64,000 nucleotides of DNA. It comes from Streptomyces sp. FIT100 (GTDB lineage Bacteria; Actinomycetota; Actinomycetes; Streptomycetales; Streptomycetaceae). Every line of letters starts with the position of its first letter. The first letter of the stretch is position 1. A program made the position numbers and the translations under genes. Shown piece after piece: positions 1-8,246 of the stretch. The notes beneath the pieces were generated by a model. It was not told the origin of the DNA. It worked only from the letters and a program-made list of their open reading frames with translations, and searched no databases. Where the stretch lies: contig NZ_CP075715.1 in the NCBI RefSeq assembly GCF_024584805.1, positions 4,952,526-5,016,525 of the forward strand, in the 5' to 3' direction.

Positions 1-1
1 G

Positions 2-313
2 CGCCGGCGCAAGCTCAACGAGTACCCGACCGAGGAGCTCCCGGAGACGGCGGGCGACACGGACGCGATGCGCGGCACGGAGCTGCGCGCGGTGCTGTGG
101 CAGGCCCTGGCCCGCCTGCCCGAGCTCCAGCGCACGATGCTGGTGCTGCGCTACTACGAGGGCCGGACGGATCCCGAGATCGCGGAGATCCTGGACATCA
201 GTGTCGGCACGGTGAAGTCGAGCATCTGGCGGTCGCTCCGCCGGCTGCGCGAGGACCAGGTCCTCAGCTTCGGCCGTGACGAGGAGGAGTCCTTCGGCGA
301 GCTGGTGGCCTGA
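2..313 (+). CDS. RNA polymerase sigma factor, SigE family, C-terminal part
   Basis: The window opens inside this gene, so the start is missing. The visible 103 residues hold sigma region 4: ALARLPELQRTMLVLRYYEG is the first helix, and DPEIAEILDISVGTVKS is the helix-turn-helix that contacts the -35 element. This is the pattern of the SigE/SigM-type group IV sigma factors common in Streptomyces. The tail is acidic (GRDEEESFGELVA). A strong hairpin lies about 100 bases downstream and probably ends the transcript. A sigQ-like identity is possible from the neighbouring deo genes, but that rests on remembered synteny and the N-terminal half cannot be checked. Family assignment is firm; the exact member is not. 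Confidence 0.85.
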   Translation, partial: RRRKLNEYPTEELPETAGDTDAMRGTELRAVLWQALARLPELQRTMLVLRYYEGRTDPEIAEILDISVGTVKSSIWRSLRRLREDQVLSFGRDEEESFGELVA

Positions 314-411
314 GGGCGGCAGTAACGGGGATCCACGGGGGAACGTACGGATCCAAGGGGGATCGCGCGGGCGGACACGGGGGATCGCACGCGGGACACG
401 GGGGAAGACGC

Positions 412-450
412 GAGGGGCCGGCCGGGACCGAGAGGTCCGGGCCGGCCCTC
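412..450 (+). terminator. GC-rich hairpin after the sigma factor gene
   Basis: Two arms of about 18 bases (gaggggccggccgggacc and ggtccgggccggccctc) pair around a GAGA loop with a single bulge. No U-run follows, which is usual for Streptomyces terminators. It lies about 100 bases after the sigma factor stop. Confidence 0.7.
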
Positions 451-498
451 CGCTCGTTCCGGATGCGGGCGCATGTGACGGGCGCGATCGTGCGGCCG

Positions 499-606
499 GA
501 TGCGACGGATACGCTCGATGCGGCCGATGCGGCCGATGCGGCCGATGCGGCCGATGCGGCCGATGCGGCCGATGCGGCCGATGCGGCCGATGCGGCCGAT
601 GCGACC
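499..606. repeat. 9-bp tandem repeat, 12 in-phase units
   Basis: Nine perfect copies of gatgcggcc occupy 517-597. They are flanked in phase by three degenerate units: gatgcgacg and gatacgctc before, gatgcgacc after. The array lies between the sigma factor terminator and the deoC promoter. Because 9 is a multiple of 3, all frames stay open: the plus strand reads (Met-Arg-Pro)n in the deoC frame and (Asp-Ala-Ala)n in another. I regard it as non-coding and probably variable in copy number between strains. Confidence 0.9.
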
Positions 607-636
607 TGGGCGCCGGTCCACCGGGCTGTACAGTCG

Positions 637-648
637 CTACGCGCGTAG
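637..648. promoter_or_regulatory. deo operator candidate (CTACGCGCGTAG) before deoC
   Basis: This is a perfect 12-bp palindrome. One base after it comes TATGCT (650-655), a plausible -10 element, and six bases later the GTG at 662, an arrangement expected for a leaderless mRNA. The identical palindrome stands before the purine nucleoside phosphorylase gene at 36133-36144, with the same -10/6 bases/GTG layout. A shared repressor is inferred; which protein binds is unknown. Confidence 0.6.
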
Positions 649-661
649 ATATGCTCCCCTG

Positions 662-1615
662 GTGACCATGCCCACCATTGCACCTGCATTCGCTGACGTG
701 ACCTCGTCCGACAGCGCACTGCGCCGCTTCCTGCACGGGCTCCCCGGTGTCGACGCCGTCGGCCTGGAAGCGCGCGCCGCGTCCCTCGGCACCCGTTCGA
801 TCAAGACGACGGCCAAGGCGTACGCCATCGACCTGGCCATCTCGATGATCGACCTGACGACGCTCGAAGGCGCGGACACCCCGGGCAAGGTCCGGGCGCT
901 CGCCGCCAAGGCCGTCAACCCCGATCCGACCGACCGCACGACCCCGAAGACGGCCGCCGTCTGCGTCTACCCCGACATGGTGGCCACCGCGAAGGCCGCG
1001 CTCGGCGGGGCCGACGTCAAGGTCGCCTCCGTCGCCACCGCCTTCCCGGCCGGCCGCGCCGCGCTCGACGTGAAGCTCGCGGACACGCGGGACGCCGTCG
1101 CCGCCGGGGCCGACGAGATCGACATGGTGATCGACCGGGGCGCTTTCCTCTCCGGCCGCTACATGAAGGTCTTCGAGGAGATCCGCGCCGTCAGGGAAGC
1201 CTCCGGTGCCGCCCGTCTGAAGGTCATCTTCGAGACCGGCGAGCTCTCCACGTACGACAACATCCGCCGCGCCTCCTGGCTCGGCATGATGGCCGGGGCC
1301 GACTTCATCAAGACGTCGACCGGAAAGGTCGCGGTCAACGCCACCCCGGCGAACACCCTGCTCATGCTCGAAGCCGTCCGCGACTTCCGGGCGCAGACCG
1401 GAGTGCAGGTGGGTGTGAAGCCCGCCGGCGGCATCCGCACCAGCAAGGACGCGATCAAGTTCCTGGTGCTGGTCAACGAGACGGCCGGCGCGGACTGGCT
1501 GGATAACCACTGGTTCCGTTTCGGCGCGTCCAGCCTGCTCAACGACCTGCTGATGCAGCGCCAGAAGCTGGCGACCGGCCGCTACTCCGGCCCCGACTAC
1601 GTGACGGTGGACTGA
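662..1615 (+). CDS. deoC: Deoxyribose-phosphate aldolase
   Basis: DeoC splits 2-deoxyribose-5-phosphate into acetaldehyde and glyceraldehyde-3-phosphate, the last step of deoxynucleoside breakdown. The TIM-barrel signatures are present: EIDMVID, the Schiff-base lysine in ADFIKTSTGK, and the second active-site lysine in VKPAGGIR. At about 317 residues it matches the longer actinobacterial form with an N-terminal helical extension. I start it at the GTG at 662, six bases after a -10-like TATGCT, so the mRNA may be leaderless; ATG 668 is the alternative. The frame stays open upstream through the 9-bp repeat, but that part is not credible protein. The next gene follows after 6 bases and probably removes the acetaldehyde. 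Confidence 0.95.
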   Translation: MTMPTIAPAFADVTSSDSALRRFLHGLPGVDAVGLEARAASLGTRSIKTTAKAYAIDLAISMIDLTTLEGADTPGKVRALAAKAVNPDPTDRTTPKTAAVCVYPDMVATAKAALGGADVKVASVATAFPAGRAALDVKLADTRDAVAAGADEIDMVIDRGAFLSGRYMKVFEEIRAVREASGAARLKVIFETGELSTYDNIRRASWLGMMAGADFIKTSTGKVAVNATPANTLLMLEAVRDFRAQTGVQVGVKPAGGIRTSKDAIKFLVLVNETAGADWLDNHWFRFGASSLLNDLLMQRQKLATGRYSGPDYVTVD

Positions 1616-1621
1616 TTCACG

Positions 1622-3055
1622 ATGACTGCCTTTGAATACGCACCCGCACCCGAGTCCCGGTCCGTCGTCGACATCGCGCCGTCGTACGGCCTCTTCATCG
1701 ACGGCGAATTCACCGACGCCGCCGACGGCAAGGTCTTCAAGACCGTCTCCCCGTCCACCGAGGAGGTCCTCTCCGAGGTCGCCCAGGCGGGCGCCGAGGA
1801 CGTCGACCGCGCCGTGAAGGCGGCCCGCAAGGCGTTCGAGAAGTGGTCGGCGCTGCCCGGCTCGGAGCGCGCCAAGTACCTCTTCCGCATCGCCCGGATC
1901 ATCCAGGAGCGCAGCCGCGAGCTGGCCGTCCTGGAGACCCTCGACAACGGAAAGCCGATCAAGGAGACCCGCGACGCGGACCTCCCGCTCGTCGCGGCGC
2001 ACTTCTTCTACTACGCGGGCTGGGCCGACAAGCTCGACCACGCCGGCTACGGCCAGGACCCCCGCCCCCTCGGTGTCGCGGGCCAGGTCATCCCCTGGAA
2101 CTTCCCGCTCCTCATGCTCGCGTGGAAGATCGCCCCGGCGCTCGCCACCGGCAACACGGTGGTGCTGAAGCCCGCCGAGACGACCCCGCTGTCCGCCCTC
2201 TTCTTCGCGGACATCTGCCGCCAGGCGGGCCTGCCGAAGGGTGTCGTCAACATCCTCCCGGGCTACGGGGACACGGGCGCCGCGCTCGTCGAGCACCCGG
2301 ACGTCAACAAGGTCGCGTTCACCGGCTCCACCGCCGTCGGCAAGGCCATCGCCCGCTCCGTCGCGGGTACGGACAAGAAGCTCACCCTGGAGCTGGGCGG
2401 CAAGGGCGCCAACATCGTCTTCGACGACGCCCCGATCGACCAGGCCGTCGAGGGCATCGTCGGCGGCATCTTCTTCAACCAGGGCCAGGTCTGCTGCGCG
2501 GGCTCGCGCCTCCTCGTCCAGGAGTCGGTCCAGGACGAGCTGCTCGACTCGCTCAAGCGGCGCCTCACCACGCTCCGCCTCGGCGACCCGCTCGACAAGA
2601 ACACCGACATCGGCGCGATCAACTCGGCCGAGCAGCTGGCCCGGATCACGGCCCTCGCCGAGACCGGCGAGGCCGAGGGCGCCGAGCGCTGGACCGCCCC
2701 GTGCGAGCTGCCCTCCTCCGGCTACTGGTTCGCCCCGACGCTCTTCACGAACGTCACGCAGGCGCACACCATCGCCCGCGACGAGATCTTCGGCCCGGTC
2801 CTCTCCGTGCTGACCTTCCGCACGCCGGACGAGGCCGTCGCCAAGGCCAACAACAGCCAGTACGGCCTGTCGGCGGGCATCTGGACGGAGAAGGGCTCCC
2901 GCATCCTCGCGGTGGCGAACAAGCTCCGCGCCGGTGTGGTGTGGGCCAACACCTTCAACAAGTTCGACCCGACCTCGCCCTTCGGCGGCTACAAGGAGTC
3001 GGGCTTCGGCCGCGAGGGCGGCCGCCACGGTCTGGAGGCCTACCTCGATGTCTGA
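1622..3055 (+). CDS. Aldehyde dehydrogenase family protein
   Basis: A full-length 477-residue NAD(P)-dependent aldehyde dehydrogenase. Visible features are the cofactor-binding stretch IPWNFPLLMLAWKIAPALATG, the catalytic glutamate in LELGGKG, the catalytic cysteine in GQVCCAGSR and the terminal FGGYKESGFGREGG. It begins 6 bases after the deoC stop, so the two are cotranscribed. The obvious role is oxidation of the acetaldehyde released by DeoC to acetate. That role is inferred from position; substrate range cannot be read from the sequence. Its stop overlaps the start of a shorter paralogue. Confidence 0.9.
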   Translation: MTAFEYAPAPESRSVVDIAPSYGLFIDGEFTDAADGKVFKTVSPSTEEVLSEVAQAGAEDVDRAVKAARKAFEKWSALPGSERAKYLFRIARIIQERSRELAVLETLDNGKPIKETRDADLPLVAAHFFYYAGWADKLDHAGYGQDPRPLGVAGQVIPWNFPLLMLAWKIAPALATGNTVVLKPAETTPLSALFFADICRQAGLPKGVVNILPGYGDTGAALVEHPDVNKVAFTGSTAVGKAIARSVAGTDKKLTLELGGKGANIVFDDAPIDQAVEGIVGGIFFNQGQVCCAGSRLLVQESVQDELLDSLKRRLTTLRLGDPLDKNTDIGAINSAEQLARITALAETGEAEGAERWTAPCELPSSGYWFAPTLFTNVTQAHTIARDEIFGPVLSVLTFRTPDEAVAKANNSQYGLSAGIWTEKGSRILAVANKLRAGVVWANTFNKFDPTSPFGGYKESGFGREGGRHGLEAYLDV

Positions 3056-3935
3056 GCGTCTCAACGTCTTCAAGACCTACAAGCTGTACGTGGGCGGGAA
3101 GTTCCCGCGTTCCGAGAGCGGCCGGGTGTACGAGGTGACGGACTCCAAGGGCAAGTGGCTGGCCAACGCGCCGCTCTCCTCCCGCAAGGACGCCCGTGAC
3201 GCGGTCGTCGCGGCGCGCAAGGCGTTCGGCGCCTGGTCGGGCGCGACGGCGTACAACCGGGGCCAGATCCTCTACCGCGTCGCCGAGATGCTGGAGGGCC
3301 GCAAGGACCAGTTCGTCCGGGAGGTCGCCGAGGCCGAGGGCCTGTCGAAGTCCAAGGCGGCCGCCCAGGTCGACGCCGCGATCGACCGCTGGGTCTGGTA
3401 CGCGGGCTGGACGGACAAGATCGGCCAGATCGTGGGCGGGGCGAACCCGGTCGCGGGCCCGTTCTTCAACCTCTCCACCCCCGAACCGACCGGTGTGGTC
3501 ACGGTCCTCGCGCCCCAGGAGTCGTCGTTCCTGGGCCTGGTGTCGGTCATCGCCCCGGCGATCGCGACCGGCAACACGGTCGTCGTGGTCGCCTCCGAGA
3601 AGGCCCCGCTGCCCGCCCTGTCGCTCGGCGAGGTGCTGGCCACGTCCGACGTGCCCGGCGGTGTCGTCAACGTCCTCTCGGGACGTACGGCCGAACTCGC
3701 GGCCCCGCTCGCCGCGCACCAGGACGTCAACGCGATCGACCTGACCGGCGCGGACGAGCAGCTCGCCAAGGAGCTGGAGGTCGCGGCCGCCGACAACCTC
3801 AAGCGGGTGCTGCGCCCCCGCGCGGGCGAGGACTGGTCGGCCGACCCCGGTACGGGGCGGATGACCGCGTTCCTGGAGACGAAGACGGTCTGGCACCCCA
3901 CGGGTTCGCTGGGCGCGTCCGGCTCCGCGTACTGA
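3048..3935 (+). CDS. Truncated aldehyde dehydrogenase paralogue without catalytic residues
   Basis: This 295-residue protein resembles the N-terminal portion of an aldehyde dehydrogenase, including the counterpart of the cofactor region (VVTVLAPQESSFLGLVSVIAPAIATGNT). It ends shortly after that fold. The Glu motif (LELGGK) and the catalytic Cys region, which the preceding gene has, are both absent. ATG 3048 overlaps the preceding stop by 8 bases, so translation is coupled. The reading frame is intact and ends just before a strong terminator, which argues for a maintained gene rather than debris. It may be a non-catalytic partner of the upstream enzyme; this is inference. Confidence 0.8.
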   Translation: MSERLNVFKTYKLYVGGKFPRSESGRVYEVTDSKGKWLANAPLSSRKDARDAVVAARKAFGAWSGATAYNRGQILYRVAEMLEGRKDQFVREVAEAEGLSKSKAAAQVDAAIDRWVWYAGWTDKIGQIVGGANPVAGPFFNLSTPEPTGVVTVLAPQESSFLGLVSVIAPAIATGNTVVVVASEKAPLPALSLGEVLATSDVPGGVVNVLSGRTAELAAPLAAHQDVNAIDLTGADEQLAKELEVAAADNLKRVLRPRAGEDWSADPGTGRMTAFLETKTVWHPTGSLGASGSAY

Positions 3936-3950
3936 CGTATCGGCGTGTCC

Positions 3951-3986
3951 GCGGGGGCCCTCAGGCCGATGCCTGAGGGCCCCCGC
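3951..3986. terminator. Perfect hairpin between the deo operon and a convergent gene
   Basis: GCGGGGGCCCTCAGGC pairs perfectly with GCCTGAGGGCCCCCGC around a CGAT loop. It sits between the aldehyde dehydrogenase paralogue on the plus strand and the secreted protein gene on the minus strand, so it can serve both. Confidence 0.85.
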
Positions 3987-3992
3987 GGGGCA

Positions 3993-4355
3993 TCAGCCGG
4001 GAATTACGCCGCCCAGCAGCGGGCCGGCGACGGGCAGTTCCGACGGACGGCCCAGGGAGCCGGTGAGGGTGCGGGTGTCGAGCGAGCGGAAGTCGGCCAC
4101 CTGCGTGCTGACGCCGTTGTCGAGCGGGTTGACAGGGGTCCCCGCGAGCGGGTTCAGCGAAAGGGACTTGACCGCGGCGCCCGTGTACCCGATGGCGTCC
4201 GTCGTGGGCCCCACGGCTGCCGCCGGGTCGAGGTCGCCCACGTGCGGCGTTTGCGCCGCCTGGGCCGTGCCCCCACCGCCGCCGAGCGCCGCGCCCACCG
4301 CGGCGAGGCTGAGGCCGGCGGCCCTCAGCAATGTGTGACGTGCCATCAGCGCCAT
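3993..4355 (-). CDS. Small secreted protein of unknown function
   Basis: A 120-residue protein with a Sec-type signal peptide: MALMARHTLLRAAGLSLAAV, a small hydrophobic core, and a likely cleavage after AQAA. The mature part is rich in Pro, Gly, Thr and Leu (LNPLAGTPVNPLDNG, PVAGPLLGG) and has no domain I recognise. ATG 4355 was chosen because GGATTGAGG lies about 7 bases before it; the in-frame ATGs at 4361 and 4343 are alternatives. Its 3' end faces the deo operon across a shared hairpin. Confidence 0.65.
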   Translation of the reverse strand: MALMARHTLLRAAGLSLAAVGAALGGGGGTAQAAQTPHVGDLDPAAAVGPTTDAIGYTGAAVKSLSLNPLAGTPVNPLDNGVSTQVADFRSLDTRTLTGSLGRPSELPVAGPLLGGVIPG

Positions 4356-4498
4356 GAGCATCCTCAATCCTGGCCGGCCACTCCCGCGGCCGCCGAAGTA
4401 ACCGAATGGACACGAAGCGTAGTTCTGCTGTGATGCTCGATACCAACCGGATCCCCGGGGGGTCCCCCGCAGGGGTCAATGCCTCACACTGGTGTCCC

Positions 4499-5152
4499 GT
4501 GAGTTCCCAACCCCTTCCGACGCGCGTCGTCCTGCTCGCCGGGCCCTCCGGCTCCGGAAAGTCGTCCCTCGCCGCCCGTTCCGGTCTCCCGGTGCTGCGC
4601 CTCGACGACTTCTACAAGGAGGGGGACGACCCCACGCTCCCGCTGATGGCGGGCACCACGGCCGTCGACTGGGACTCCCCGGCCTCCTGGGACGCGGACG
4701 CGGCGGTCGAGGCGGTCGTGGAGCTGTGCCGCACGGGCCGTACGACCGTGCCCGTGTACGACATCGCCACCAGCTCCCGTACGGGGCGCGAGTCCCTCGA
4801 CATCGAGCGCACACCGCTCTTCGTGGCCGAGGGCATCTTCGCGGCCGACATCGTCGCCCGCTGCCGGCAGCAGGGCGTCCTCGCCGACGCGCTCTGCCTG
4901 CGCGGGCGGCCGTCCACGACCTTCCGCCGCCGGCTGCTGCGCGATCTGCGCGAGGGCCGCAAGTCCGTCCTCTTCCTGCTGCGCCGCGGCTGGCGCCTGA
5001 TGTGCGCCGAACGCGGCATCGTGGCCCGCCAGACCGCGCTCGGCGCCCACCCCTGCGGCAAGAAGGAGGCCCTCGGCCGCCTCGCCGCGGCGGCGGCGGG
5101 CCGCTGCCGCCGCCCCGCGGTCACCTCGGACGCGGTGTCCTCGGGGGCCTGA
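4499..5152 (+). CDS. Uridine kinase-like P-loop protein
   Basis: Residues near the N-terminus give a Walker A motif (GPSGSGKSS) followed by LRLDDFYKEGDDP, the DDFY signature of uridine/phosphoribulokinase-type nucleotide kinases. FVAEGIFAADIV is the Walker B-like strand. The C-terminal half is rich in Arg (RRRLLRDLREGRKS, LLRRGWRLMCAERG). A role phosphorylating nucleosides would suit the neighbouring deo genes, but the substrate is not proved. The start is uncertain: GTG 4499 places the P-loop about 15 residues in, as usual, while ATG 4406 would add 31 residues with no recognisable features. Confidence 0.75.
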   Translation: MSSQPLPTRVVLLAGPSGSGKSSLAARSGLPVLRLDDFYKEGDDPTLPLMAGTTAVDWDSPASWDADAAVEAVVELCRTGRTTVPVYDIATSSRTGRESLDIERTPLFVAEGIFAADIVARCRQQGVLADALCLRGRPSTTFRRRLLRDLREGRKSVLFLLRRGWRLMCAERGIVARQTALGAHPCGKKEALGRLAAAAAGRCRRPAVTSDAVSSGA

Positions 5153-5204
5153 TCGCCCGCACCGCCGGCGGGGCCGGGCGACGGCGTGAGGCAGAATCGG
5201 ACGC

Positions 5205-5936
5205 ATGACGAGCCCCACCCCCGGCCAGGACCCCGAGCAGCAGCGACCGCGCGCGAAGTCCCAGCGACAGCCGCAGCCGCAGTCGCAGCCCCGGTCGCCG
5301 TCGCAGCCGGCGGCGCCGTCGTCGGCCGAGCCGGCGAACGCCGACCGTGTCTTCCGGTCGAACTCCGGGATCGCCACCGGCGTGCTGCTGCTCGCTCTGG
5401 TCGCCTGGGTGGGCGGGGACGCGCTCATCCGCGGTCAGGGGCGCGCGCCGTGGCTGGGGCTCGCGGCGATGCTGTTCGTCGTGCCGCTGATCGTCGCCTT
5501 CACGCTGCGGCCCGCCGTGTTCGCGGGCGACGACCGGCTCCGTGTCCGCAACCCGTTCCGCACGATCACCATCCCCTGGGCGGCGGTCGCCGATGTGCGA
5601 GCCGGGTACTCCAGCGAGGTCTTCACACAGCAGGGCGCGAAGTACCAGCTGTGGGCGATCCCGGTGTCGCTGCGCCGGCGCAAGCGCGCCGCGCGCCGGC
5701 AGGCGACCGCCGCACAGGACGATCCCCACGGCCGTACGTCCGTGACGGCGCGCGTCGACGACGCCTCCCGCCTTGCGCCCGCCGACCGGACGGTCGCGGA
5801 CCTCAGGGACCTCGCCGAGCGCAGCGCCTCCCGGCCGGGCGCACAGGGCGAGCCGCGGGTGCAGTGGGCGTACGAGATCCTCGCCCCGATCGTCGCGGGC
5901 CTGGTCTTCCTGGTGGTCCTGCTGGCCACCCGCTGA
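5205..5936 (+). CDS. PH-domain-type membrane protein
   Basis: This 243-residue protein starts with a disordered Gln/Pro/Ser stretch (residues 1-45). Two membrane segments follow (ATGVLLLALVAWVGGDALI and WLGLAAMLFVVPLIVAFTL), then a bacterial PH-like domain (VFAGDDRLRVRNPFRTITIPWAAVADVRAGYSSEVFT), a basic charged linker and a last membrane helix (ILAPIVAGLVFLVVLLATR). The layout is that of actinobacterial proteins annotated as PH domain-containing or as low-molecular-weight antigen 6-like. Function is unknown. It is preceded by GTGAGGCAG about 12 bases before ATG. Confidence 0.7.
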   Translation: MTSPTPGQDPEQQRPRAKSQRQPQPQSQPRSPSQPAAPSSAEPANADRVFRSNSGIATGVLLLALVAWVGGDALIRGQGRAPWLGLAAMLFVVPLIVAFTLRPAVFAGDDRLRVRNPFRTITIPWAAVADVRAGYSSEVFTQQGAKYQLWAIPVSLRRRKRAARRQATAAQDDPHGRTSVTARVDDASRLAPADRTVADLRDLAERSASRPGAQGEPRVQWAYEILAPIVAGLVFLVVLLATR

Positions 5937-6008
5937 CCGCGGCCAAACCGGAACCAGTTGGTCCGCAGTAAGCCCTTTCGTGTTCGCTTAGTACGCGATG
6001 CGTATACC

Positions 6009-6053
6009 GTCCGTACTTCCACGGACAGTCAACGGACCCTTGGTACCCAAGGG
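6009..6053. promoter_or_regulatory. Two palindromes in the leader of the YegP-like gene
   Basis: GTCCGT-N6-ACGGAC (6009-6026) and CCCTTGG-TAC-CCAAGGG (6037-6053) are both perfect inverted repeats 10 bases apart. They lie 115-160 bases before the ATG at 6168, in a stretch with more A/T than the surrounding genes. They could be operator sites or leader hairpins. Confidence 0.4.
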
Positions 6054-6167
6054 GTAACCGCGGGGCAACGGTCGTATGAAGCATGCTCAGTTGAATTGGT
6101 TTAGACCCCAAGCATCACGCGCGTCTCAATAAATTGCTCCTGCCGACACAGTGGGGGTGGGGGCGAC

Positions 6168-6554
6168 ATGAAGCAGCCCGGGGAGGGCGGCAGAGCAACC
6201 GCTTCCGGCATCAGATGTCTTATTGACATCGATGCCAGGGGTGCCTACGGATGGAGGTTGATCGCCCAGAACGGGCGCATTGTGGCCGTTTCGGCGGAAG
6301 TGTTCCATGACTACGCGGCCTGCCGCGACGCGTTCGGGGTGCTCTGCACCGGCCACGCCGACATGGCCGGTGGAGTGCAGCACGCACCGGACGGTACCGG
6401 CTGGATGTGGCTGCTGCGGGACGCGGAGGGGGCCGCGACCGCGGTCTCCGGCCGTGCCTACGAGCGTCACTCCACGTGCCGATCTGCATACGAGCGGTTC
6501 AGGTCGCTGCTCGACGCGGACGGGGAGGTGCTGTTGTCGATCACTCCGCCGTAA
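6168..6554 (+). CDS. YegP/DUF1508-like protein with two repeats
   Basis: The 128-residue protein holds two copies of one module: GWRLIAQNGRIVAVSAEVFHDYAACRDAF (about residues 25-55) and GWMWLLRDAEGAATAVSGRAYERHSTCRSAYERF (about 75-110). Each has the strand-turn-strand, the aromatic residue before a Cys-containing helix and the spacing typical of YegP-type domains. Their function is unknown in general. A strong purine-rich ribosome site (GGGGGTGGGGGCGAC) precedes ATG. It is monocistronic, ends at a hairpin, and is preceded by two palindromes. Confidence 0.65.
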   Translation: MKQPGEGGRATASGIRCLIDIDARGAYGWRLIAQNGRIVAVSAEVFHDYAACRDAFGVLCTGHADMAGGVQHAPDGTGWMWLLRDAEGAATAVSGRAYERHSTCRSAYERFRSLLDADGEVLLSITPP

Positions 6555-6666
6555 CCGGAAGTGCGCCGACGGCTGCATGCCGACACCGGCAAACCCGGAT
6601 CGGTGATCCGGCCCATCGCCCGGCGGCGGTGGGCCGGACCGTCGGGCCTTCTCCGTGGTAAACGGT

Positions 6667-6702
6667 GGCGCCGGGCCGGCCATGAGAGGCCGACCCGGCG
6701 CC
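6667..6702. terminator. Hairpin between convergent genes
   Basis: GGCGCCGGGcCGGCC and GGCCGaCCCGGCGCC pair around ATGAGA. The hairpin lies between the YegP-like gene on the plus strand and a secreted protein gene on the minus strand. Confidence 0.75.
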
Positions 6703-6753
6703 GATTGCGTTGCGTGCCCCAGGGTGTAGGGCTCAGAGGTCGTGGCTCAGAGC

Positions 6754-7518
6754 TCAGCGCACGTCGACGAAGTCGTCCGCGGAGACCGCGGCCGCGGTGC
6801 CGGCCGTACCCGCGTAGGACCAGCGGTAGGAGCCGTCCAGGTACGCGCGGACGGTGGTGGAGACGGTGCCGTCCGCGGCGGTCGGGACGGTCTTGACGGT
6901 GAAGTACTCCTCGCAGTCCTCCGGGCGGAACTGCAGCTCGACGGGCTGGCCGGCCTCGGCGCCCGCGTACGCGCCGGTCGCCCAGCTCGCGTGCTGCACA
7001 CCGCCCGTGACAGTGAGGGTCTTGCCCCACTTCACCGTCTCGGGGGCGGCCTCGGCGGTCACCTGGGTGTCGCGCTGCATGGTGAACGTGGCCGCGTTCT
7101 CCAGGAACACCGTGTCGCCGTCGTTGGCGAGGGCGTTGGCGGTGACGTTCCAGGTGCCGGCCAGTGCGTCGTCGGTGAGGGCGGTGCCGGGCTTGAGGTT
7201 GAACGTCAGGGTGCACGTGGTGGTGGCGGCGGTCGTCGGCCTGCAGGCAGCCGTCGAACGCACACTGCCGTCCGGGCTGTTGACCGAGCCGTGGTACAGG
7301 GTGGCGTTGATCTGCCAGAAACCGGACGGGTCGGTCGCGGTCACATCGACGGTGACGGTTCTGTCGGTCGTGCCGACGACGACGGGCTCGCTGCCGTTGA
7401 CGGCCACGCTGGTGATGTCGGCGTCGCCGGTCTTCACGTCCGCGTGAGCGGCCGGGACGGCGAGGGCGGAAAGGGCCAGGACGCCGGACGCGGCGACGAC
7501 AACTGACTTGACACGCAT
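6754..7518 (-). CDS. Secreted protein with Ig-like beta domains
   Basis: 254 residues with a clear Sec signal peptide (MRVKSVVVAASGVLALSALA) and cleavage after AHA. The mature protein is almost all beta: alternating Thr/Val strands such as DRTVTVDVTATDP and GKTLTVTGGV, with two Cys pairs (ACRP/TTCT and a CEEYF cysteine). I read it as two Ig-like domains. The first resembles secreted Streptomyces proteins often annotated as calcium-binding or hypothetical. It has no sorting signal or membrane anchor, so it is released or loosely held. The gene is single, with the pst island starting in the opposite direction about 770 bases upstream. Confidence 0.65.
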   Translation of the reverse strand: MRVKSVVVAASGVLALSALAVPAAHADVKTGDADITSVAVNGSEPVVVGTTDRTVTVDVTATDPSGFWQINATLYHGSVNSPDGSVRSTAACRPTTAATTTCTLTFNLKPGTALTDDALAGTWNVTANALANDGDTVFLENAATFTMQRDTQVTAEAAPETVKWGKTLTVTGGVQHASWATGAYAGAEAGQPVELQFRPEDCEEYFTVKTVPTAADGTVSTTVRAYLDGSYRWSYAGTAGTAAAVSADDFVDVR

Positions 7519-7948
7519 ATGAATTCCCCAAGGTGAGTGCCACGGCCTGCCAATAACCCCCCGTCAGGCCCGAATTGACGCGGGCAGCGTACTCATCATG
7601 TGGAGAGTTCGGGAAGATTCCCTGTAGGTGGGAAGCAGTCCGAGTCATCCCCGAAAGGGTCGAAGCCGAATATCGGTTACGCCCTCTTTCCGGGCGGCCG
7701 AAGGAGAAACTCGGCCGGAATTCCAGACGACTCGGCGGCCACGGATCCGTACCACCCGTGCACCCGTCCGCCGCCCCGTCCGCCGACGCCGCTCGCGGGG
7801 CCCGGGCCGCGCACCAGCAATTCTGCACTCGAAGCGCGGATTCGGGTGCCTCCGCTGCCGGTGTCCGAGTCGTTGCGGGCAGAGGTCCCGAGCCGGACCC
7901 ATGGGCATCCGCAACACCCGGTCCGACGCGCACGGGCTGACATGGTCC

Positions 7949-7991
7949 GGTCACCCGAGGTTGCCCCTTGGGCACACCTCGTTCACATCTT
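7949..7991 (+). promoter_or_regulatory. Possible PHO box (PhoP 11-bp direct repeats)
   Basis: Streptomyces PhoP binds 11-base direct repeats resembling G(G/T)TCAYYYR(G/C)G. Here GGTCACCCGAG (7949) matches at all but one position and is followed at the correct 11-base spacing by weaker GTTGCCCCTTG (7960) and GGCACACCTCG (7971); GTTCACATCTT begins at 7981. The site is about 300 bases before pstC. Only the first unit is strong, so the call is tentative. Confidence 0.35.
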
Positions 7992-8246
7992 GGTGCGCCC
8001 ACGTCAACGATCCGCCAGGACTGTCGCAGCCGTGACGACTGAAACGACGGGTGCGCCGGGAAGTCGGGACACCGGCATCGGACTGCCCGGCCGACCTGGA
8101 CCGGTCCACCGCCCGCGTGGGCGGTGGACCGGTTGTTGCGTGCCTGCCGCCGGGCGGTGGCCGGACGTTCCCCCCAGGGCGCCCCTCGTTCACAGTGGCT
8201 TGCTCGCCGGTACGCCGGATGCCGACAGCTTCTGAGTCGCGCAGGT

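Noticed and set aside
500..661. N-terminal (Met-Arg-Pro)n extension of deoC
   Set aside because: It is the 9-bp repeat read in frame. It has no ribosome site and would have to cross the operator and -10 element.
8188..8193. Isolated GTTCAC as a PhoP half-site
   Set aside because: No second unit at 11-base spacing is present.
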